Source: Thiotrichaceae bacterium (GTDB taxonomy: Bacteria; Pseudomonadota; Gammaproteobacteria; Beggiatoales; Beggiatoaceae). From it: a DNA stretch of 64,000 nucleotides. The position numbers and the translations under genes were made by a program. The stretch covers positions 55,973 through 119,972 of the forward strand of contig JAABRD010000011.1 of the NCBI GenBank assembly GCA_011391085.1, read 5' to 3'. The notes under the pieces are model-generated. The model saw only the letters and a list, made by a program, of their open reading frames with translations. It searched no databases and was not told where the DNA came from. Below are positions 59,735-64,000 of the stretch, one piece after another (the first letter of the stretch is position 1; each line of letters begins with the position of its first letter).

Positions 59735-59888
59735 GATTATATCTCCTCTATTCGGTAATAACGTCGTCACTCCAATATTCCTCCGTTAGTTTGCCACCTT
59801 GGCTACTCCCATTATCTATTGGTGGCAGAAGAGAGAAGAGAAGGGCCGTTTTAATCTTGACAACTATAAGATTCATGAAGTTGACTTT

Positions 59889-60209
59889 CTACAAAACCGA
59901 CTTTACCCGTGCCAACAATTTCTCGCTGACCTTGGCACTATGTTCTACCTTACCTATATAGCCTTTTGAAATACCTAATTTTTTCGCCAATTTCGCGCGC
60001 GTAATACCGGCGTTAATCCGTGCCAAAGCAACTGGATTATCCACATAATCGGCAGGTTCGAACAACACATAGTCGTCGTCATTTAAATACTTTTCCACCT
60101 TAGCCAATTTCTCATCTATTGTTTCTTGCAACGCTTGATAAACTAAGATTGGTAACAGCACATATTCATCTTTGCCATTAGGCGATTTAATAACTTGGAG
60201 TTTATTCAT
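59889..60209 (-). CDS. XRE-type antitoxin
   Basis: The 106-residue protein has a C-terminal helix-turn-helix of the XRE type (PVALARINAGITRAKLAKKLGISKGYIGKVEHSAKVSEKLLARV) and an N-terminal segment (MNKLQVIKSPNGKDEYVLLPILVYQALQETIDEK) that resembles antitoxins of the Phd/HigA kind. Its ATG overlaps the stop of the RelE-like gene as ATGA, so the order is toxin then antitoxin, as in higBA-type modules. It should bind both toxin and operator DNA. Confidence 0.9.
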   Translation of the reverse strand: MNKLQVIKSPNGKDEYVLLPILVYQALQETIDEKLAKVEKYLNDDDYVLFEPADYVDNPVALARINAGITRAKLAKKLGISKGYIGKVEHSAKVSEKLLARVKSVL

Positions 60210-60466
60210 TTGTAAGCATCTCCGCGCGGTTTAACTTTTTCAATGCTAATGATTTTAAGCACTTCTTGGCGGTCATAAATAACACGCCACTGCCCCACAC
60301 GCAAGCGGTAAAAAGGTTGCCCTTGTAGTCGCTTAACATCTAGTTTTGGATCATCTGGATTGATTCCCAGTTGTTTGATTTTGTCAGTAATACGTAAACG
60401 GTCAACAGATGACAAAATTTTTAGTTTTTGTCGGGCTTGCCGCTTAATAATAACGGTGTAAGACAT
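60206..60466 (-). CDS. RelE/ParE superfamily toxin
   Basis: RelE-like mRNA interferase of 86 residues: MSYTVIIKRQARQKLKILSSVDRLRITDKIKQLGINPDDPKLDVKRLQGQPFYRLRVGQWRVIYDRQEVLKIISIEKVKPRGDAYK, in which RLRVGQWRVIYD is the catalytic-strand hallmark and the final R-x-D-A-Y is typical. The adjacent XRE gene overlaps it by 4 bases. Activity against translating mRNA is inferred from the family. Confidence 0.92.
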   Translation of the reverse strand: MSYTVIIKRQARQKLKILSSVDRLRITDKIKQLGINPDDPKLDVKRLQGQPFYRLRVGQWRVIYDRQEVLKIISIEKVKPRGDAYK

Positions 60467-60697
60467 AATACAGTTAATTCAATTCAGTTGTCAACCAGGT
60501 AAGGCATTGCGGTCCTACGTGTTGAGAGAAAGTTGTGAGAATTTCATATAAACTACCCTATACCATTTTTCCTGTTCACACTTTCGGCTTCGTGTCCTTC
60601 CACTAAATCCAGAAAACCTTCATCCTGACGTATTTTATCAAAAGCATGAGTCTTTCTCGCCAGAACTAGGCTTCTTGAGTCATCCTGGAAGTACCCC

Positions 60698-60730
60698 AGA
60701 AACCGAGTTTTTGCTAAAAACTCGGTTTCT
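60698..60730 (-). terminator. Hairpin downstream of hoxH
   Basis: Perfect 15-bp stem AGAAACCGAGTTTTT / AAAAACTCGGTTTCT with loop GCT, about 30 bases after the hoxH stop. Likely terminator for hoxUYH. The rest of 60467-60758 shows only CCACTATCCGCTATCC simple repeats. Confidence 0.65.
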
Positions 60731-60758
60731 CAGTTCACTATCCACTATCCGCTATCCA

Positions 60759-62246
60759 CTATCCACTACGTTTTATCTCCCCCGTCGCACTTCTCACGAT
60801 GCTATCGACCACATCACCCCGTGAATTGACCATCTCCACCGATAATGGCATCTTTCCTAACGCATGAGTTGCGCAAGACAAGCAGGGATCATACGCCCGC
60901 ACCGCGACTTCCAGATGATTTAACAATCCTTCCGTCAATGAACGACCATCCAAATAGTTGACTGCCACTTGACGAACTGTTTCATTCATGGCTTGATTGT
61001 TATTGGTGGTGGACACGATTAAATTGGCCTTTACCACCAAATCATTTTCGTCAATTTGATAGTGATGGAACAACGTGCCGCGTGGGGCTTCCACGACCCC
61101 AATTCCCTCTTGACATTTCTCGCCGTATGCCATCAGGTCTTCGCCCATCGTAACATCATCCAGCAAGAGTTCCTTGATCCGTTCAGCAGAGTACAACATC
61201 TCAATCATGCGGGCCCAGTGATAAGCCAATGACGCATGAATGAAATTGCCGCCGGCATGAAACTTAAATTCTTGACGGGTGGCTTCTGCCAAAGGAGTGG
61301 TAATGAAATCACAATTATTCACCCTCGCCAATGGACCCACACGGTACCAACCTTCTGCGGTGCCCTTGGAGATAATGAAGGGGAACTTCATGTAGGACCA
61401 CGATTTCACCTCCTCCTGAATATATTTTTGATACTCACAGTAGTCAATATGGTCAAAAATCGTTTGACCTTGCGCATCCTTCGCCCGCAGGCCACCATGA
61501 TATAAGTCCAAGGCGCCATCGTCACGAATAAGAGATAACATGTTTGTTTCCAGATAACCAAACCGTTGATGGAAGTCAGGATTGGACAAATACACTTTCT
61601 TCGCCAACTTAACCGCCGCTTGACTCCACTGGATAATCTGGTCAATATCTGCTAATAACACCGTCCGTGAATGATTGGTCAAGGGTTTATTCATTCCACC
61701 AGGCAAACTGGCGGTGCCATGCACACGCTTCCCAGAAATATGGCGAATGACTTCCTGTCCATATTTTCGCAAGCGTACCCCTTGCAAACCGATGTCAGGA
61801 TGGTCGGCAATGACACCCAAAATGTTGCGATGGGTAATCTCATCTTCAAACCCAAATAACAGGTCCGGAGAACTCAAATGAAAGAAGTGCAAAGCGTGCG
61901 ATTGCAAGGTTTGCCCCAAATGTAACATCACTCTCAAATTCTCCGCCGTGGGGGTCAGTGTCCTGGCACCGACCAACATGTCCACGGCTTTGGCGGCAGC
62001 CAGGTGATGACTGACCGGACATATACCGCAGAGGCGTTGCACCATGACGGGAATTTCCCAAAACGGACGACCTTGAATAAATTTTTCAAAGCCACGAAAT
62101 TCGACGATGTGCAACCGGGCTTGTTGAACATGGTTGTCGTCATCGACCAGCAAGGTTATTTTGCCATGACCTTCGACACGGGTTAAGGGTTCCAGAACCA
62201 CTCTTTTCAGGTTTTCTGGATGTTTTGCGGTTTCAAGATTCATCAT
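60759..62246 (-). CDS. hoxH: NAD-reducing hydrogenase large subunit HoxH
   Basis: Catalytic [NiFe] subunit of a bidirectional group 3d hydrogenase. From the ATG at 62246 (GAGGAAAT upstream) it has 495 residues. Nickel-iron ligands are in RLCGICPVSHH (Cys73, Cys76) and DPCLSCATH (Cys455, Cys458, ending at His461). A C-terminal peptide of 34 residues after the His is expected to be removed by the HoxW protease, which is not in the window. EGHGKITLLVDD and GFEKFIQGRPFWEIP are HoxH-type. The gene follows hoxU and hoxY, with a structured gap between hoxY and hoxH. Confidence 0.95.
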   Translation of the reverse strand: MMNLETAKHPENLKRVVLEPLTRVEGHGKITLLVDDDNHVQQARLHIVEFRGFEKFIQGRPFWEIPVMVQRLCGICPVSHHLAAAKAVDMLVGARTLTPTAENLRVMLHLGQTLQSHALHFFHLSSPDLLFGFEDEITHRNILGVIADHPDIGLQGVRLRKYGQEVIRHISGKRVHGTASLPGGMNKPLTNHSRTVLLADIDQIIQWSQAAVKLAKKVYLSNPDFHQRFGYLETNMLSLIRDDGALDLYHGGLRAKDAQGQTIFDHIDYCEYQKYIQEEVKSWSYMKFPFIISKGTAEGWYRVGPLARVNNCDFITTPLAEATRQEFKFHAGGNFIHASLAYHWARMIEMLYSAERIKELLLDDVTMGEDLMAYGEKCQEGIGVVEAPRGTLFHHYQIDENDLVVKANLIVSTTNNNQAMNETVRQVAVNYLDGRSLTEGLLNHLEVAVRAYDPCLSCATHALGKMPLSVEMVNSRGDVVDSIVRSATGEIKRSG

Positions 62247-62261
62247 TTTATTTCCTCTCAA

Positions 62262-62373
62262 GTCTTCACCGTCGCCCCCTTCGTTCGCAATAATTCTTAT
62301 TGCGTTCCAGAGAAGAGACTTGAATATCTCTGGAGTGCAAGATGAAATCTTGCACTGGGCCTACGGTGAAGAC
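62262..62373 (-). ncRNA. Cloverleaf-like structured element between hoxY and hoxH
   Basis: An 11-bp closing stem (GTCTTCACCGT with ACGGTGAAGAC) encloses three perfect hairpins: 8 bp (CGCAATAA-TTC-TTATTGCG), 7 bp (CCAGAGA with TCTCTGG) and 10 bp (AGTGCAAGAT-GAA-ATCTTGCACT). Together it would fold as a four-way junction with three arms, filling almost the whole 134-base gap inside the hox operon. No tRNA features (CCA end, anticodon arm consensus, T-loop) are present. It may be an RNA processing or regulatory element, or a DNA insertion. Confidence 0.6.
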
Positions 62374-62380
62374 ACATTGG

Positions 62381-62926
62381 TTAATCATAATGCAATGCAG
62401 AATAAGGCAAATTAATTTCTTGCCCAGCCAATAATTCCGTCAACATTACCCAAAACGCATCGCTGGACGGGGGACAACCTGGCAAGAAATAGTCAATTTT
62501 GACCACTTCATGAATAGGGTGTACTTTGTTGAGTAATAACGGAATTTCCGGGTCGTTGGGAATGTGAGGATTGACGATACCGATGCCATGAACATAAGAC
62601 TCCTCTAAGCATTCTTTCAGAGAGTAGTGATTGCGCAAAGCGGGAACGCCGCCATTGAAAGCACAAGCACCGACGGCCACTAACATTTTGCAGTTTTCCC
62701 GAAATTCTTTGAGGACGTGAACGTTTTCAGCATTGCAAACGCCTCCCTCAATCAATCCCAAGTCACATGGACCGATGTGTTTTATATCGGTCAAGGGAGT
62801 GCGGTCAAAGTCGACCTTTTCAATCAAATCCAACAGCCGTTCGTCGATGTCTAAAAGGGACATGTGACAACCAAAACATCCTGCTAAGGAAGCGGTTGCC
62901 ACTCGTAATTTAGTTCTGGTTGCCAT
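62381..62926 (-). CDS. hoxY: NAD-reducing hydrogenase small subunit HoxY
   Basis: Small subunit holding the proximal 4Fe-4S cluster of the cytoplasmic Hox hydrogenase. From the ATG at 62926 it has 181 residues: ATASLAGCFGCHMSLLD (Cys17, Cys20), IGPCDLGLIEGGVCNAENV, VAVGACAFNGGVPALRN and FLPGCPPSSDAFW. No Tat signal is present, as expected. It overlaps the end of hoxU by 17 bases. It is usually placed between hoxU and hoxH, as here. Confidence 0.95.
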   Translation of the reverse strand: MATRTKLRVATASLAGCFGCHMSLLDIDERLLDLIEKVDFDRTPLTDIKHIGPCDLGLIEGGVCNAENVHVLKEFRENCKMLVAVGACAFNGGVPALRNHYSLKECLEESYVHGIGIVNPHIPNDPEIPLLLNKVHPIHEVVKIDYFLPGCPPSSDAFWVMLTELLAGQEINLPYSALHYD

Positions 62927-63653
62927 GTCGTTTCGCCCCTGCGTGAATTTGTTGTGCATCGCCTACCACATTAATCGGTTGAAGGTCGTACAAACGTTCT
63001 CCGATAGGCGTGGTGTAACGAGTACGTTTCCGTAAAATGGCCCCGACGGGACAAATAAAAGCGGCTTTGTCGCCGACTGCAAAATCAGTGTCTGCCAATT
63101 CACCAGACGGCGAATTGATAACCAGATGGGTCTTCCTGCCGCGGCCACTGAGACCAAACACGTTTTTATGGTCCACGTCCCGACTGGCACGGACGCATAA
63201 CTCACATAAGATACAGCGATTGAAATCGATGAAGTAATCCGGATGAGAAGCATCGATTTTCCGATAGGAATAAAAATGATGATAGTGGGAAGACAACATT
63301 CCGACATAATAGGCCACGGCCTGTAATTGACAATTGCCCGTCTTAGTGCAACCAGGACAAATATGGTCGCCTTCCACAAATAACATCCGCGTCAAAGTTT
63401 GACGAATGTCTTGCAATTCTTGGGTATTGTTTAACACTTGTTGACCTGCCATCGCTTTCGTATTGCAGGCCGACGTGTTTCTGCCATTCACGGTCACTGT
63501 GCAAAGTCTGCAACTGCCATCTGGCGTCAGATCGCGTTGATAGCACAAATGAGGAATGTAAATGTTAGCAGCCAACGCTGCTTCCATAATAGTTTGACCT
63601 TCTTGAAAAGGTACGGTTTGTCCATCAATGGTGATGGTAGAAGGTTGAGACAT
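62910..63653 (-). CDS. hoxU: NAD-reducing hydrogenase diaphorase subunit HoxU
   Basis: Iron-sulfur subunit linking HoxF/HoxE diaphorase to HoxYH, similar to the N-terminus of complex I NuoG. The 247-residue product has an N-terminal 2Fe-2S ferredoxin domain (PHLCYQRDLTPDGSCRLCTVTVNG), a HxxxC-x2-C-x5-C region (HICPGCTKTGNCQLQ) and a ferredoxin segment (NRCILCELCVRASRD) with an AFICPVGAI end. hoxE and hoxF would be expected upstream, but 347 bases of repeats and hairpins reach the window edge. They may lie just outside or elsewhere. Confidence 0.95.
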   Translation of the reverse strand: MSQPSTITIDGQTVPFQEGQTIMEAALAANIYIPHLCYQRDLTPDGSCRLCTVTVNGRNTSACNTKAMAGQQVLNNTQELQDIRQTLTRMLFVEGDHICPGCTKTGNCQLQAVAYYVGMLSSHYHHFYSYRKIDASHPDYFIDFNRCILCELCVRASRDVDHKNVFGLSGRGRKTHLVINSPSGELADTDFAVGDKAAFICPVGAILRKRTRYTTPIGERLYDLQPINVVGDAQQIHAGAKRHGNQN

Positions 63654-63738
63654 AGTGTGTTTTCCTTAATCTGAACTTAGCTTTACGAAACGTTGAAGGT
63701 TTGGTGAAGCTAGGCTAATTCATGGGTCTGAACCCAAC

Positions 63739-63764
63739 TTGACTAAACTTCGAAGTTTAGTCAA
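63739..63764. repeat. Palindrome upstream of hoxU
   Basis: 26-base palindrome TTGACTAAACTT-CG-AAGTTTAGTCAA, with CCCAA/TTGGG arms extending it with one interruption. Further hairpins flank it (CTTTACGAAACG... at 63680 and CCCGC...GCGGG near 63783). The region 63654-64000 has no gene; it ends in family E repeats. Promoter elements for hoxU could not be fixed. Confidence 0.7.
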
Positions 63765-63892
63765 ATTGGGTAAATTTTGAACCCGCAGTGATATGTCACT
63801 TCTCACCGCGGGCTAGATGGGTACGAGGATGAGGGTGCCAATCATCACTTCTGCGCGACAACCATTTTTCCACAGATGAATGGAGTTTGCCT

Positions 63893-64000
63893 TTGGAGTA
63901 CGGAATTTATTCCGCCCATTAACACGGAATAAATTCCGTACTCCAAAACACAGAATAAATTCCGTACTCCAAAACACGGAATAAATTCCGTACTCCAAAT
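63893..64000. repeat. Family E repeats at the window edge
   Basis: TTTGGAGTACGGAATTTATTCC, then three inverted copies GGAATAAATTCCGTACTCC separated by AAAACAC and running off the window. Confidence 0.9.

Noticed and set aside
62262..62373. Possible tRNA because of the cloverleaf shape
   Set aside because: No T-loop consensus, no 7-base acceptor with CCA-like end, the arms have the wrong lengths and triloops, and the closing stem is 11 bp.

Overview
The window reads as chromosome from a repeat-rich, chemolithotrophic gammaproteobacterium, most likely a filamentous sulfur oxidiser of the Beggiatoa/Thioploca/Thiomargarita group. This is an inference from gene content ([NiFe]-hydrogenase genes, dihaem cytochrome c, methylcitrate cycle, large hybrid kinases, Uma2 and toxin-antitoxin genes) and from the unusual density of short palindromic repeats and miniature transposable elements in almost every intergenic gap. 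No rRNA, tRNA, CRISPR array, prophage or transposase gene was recognised.

Layout. 1-3.2 kb: a 2Fe-2S molybdenum-hydroxylase small subunit overlapping xdhC, then a ferritin and a Uma2 nuclease. 3.4-10.1 kb: an HTH-like/P-loop ATPase, der, and an incomplete DNA phosphorothioation pair dndC-dndD. 10.3-12.9 kb: modABC molybdate importer with a candidate ModE operator. 13.2-19 kb: HNH nuclease, CDF metal exporter, two histidine kinases separated by a mirrored repeat array. 19.6-35.6 kb: exported and envelope proteins (1831-residue RCC1/BACON/papain-like/PKD protein, YfiR protein, TonB receptor, two-domain beta-helix protein, serpin), a DUF433/DUF5615 pair, an HU-like protein and a second Uma2. 35.9-38.8 kb: prpC and prpD. 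38.9-42.1 kb: a small defence block with an EcoRV-type restriction-modification pair between direct repeats, followed by an MntA/HepT toxin-antitoxin pair. 43.4-55.1 kb: hypD, a YejA-type binding protein, a sensor that looks truncated, an SCO1/phosphate-binding-like pair, nagZ, a fructosamine-kinase-like gene and an M48 lipoprotein protease. 55.4-64 kb: a beta-helix protein, an orphan Tat-exported hydrogenase small subunit followed by a dihaem cytochrome c, a RelE/XRE pair, and hoxU-hoxY-hoxH.

How genes work together. Molybdate uptake (modABC) can feed the XdhC-matured enzyme at the left edge. HypD serves maturation of both hydrogenases: a cytoplasmic NAD-linked Hox enzyme (hoxE/F not in view) and a periplasmic enzyme whose large subunit is not in view. 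prpC/prpD detoxify propionyl-CoA.

Most notable non-coding observations: (i) a 165-bp miniature inverted-repeat element with 8-bp target duplications, including one copy nested inside another, and a sister element with the same ends but a different core inserted in the centre of a palindrome whose empty form survives elsewhere in the window; (ii) a candidate minus-strand small RNA with an anti-Shine-Dalgarno loop and an intrinsic terminator at 55.14-55.3 kb; (iii) a four-stem cloverleaf-like structure between hoxY and hoxH; (iv) repeats that supply stop codons and 3' hairpins to genes.
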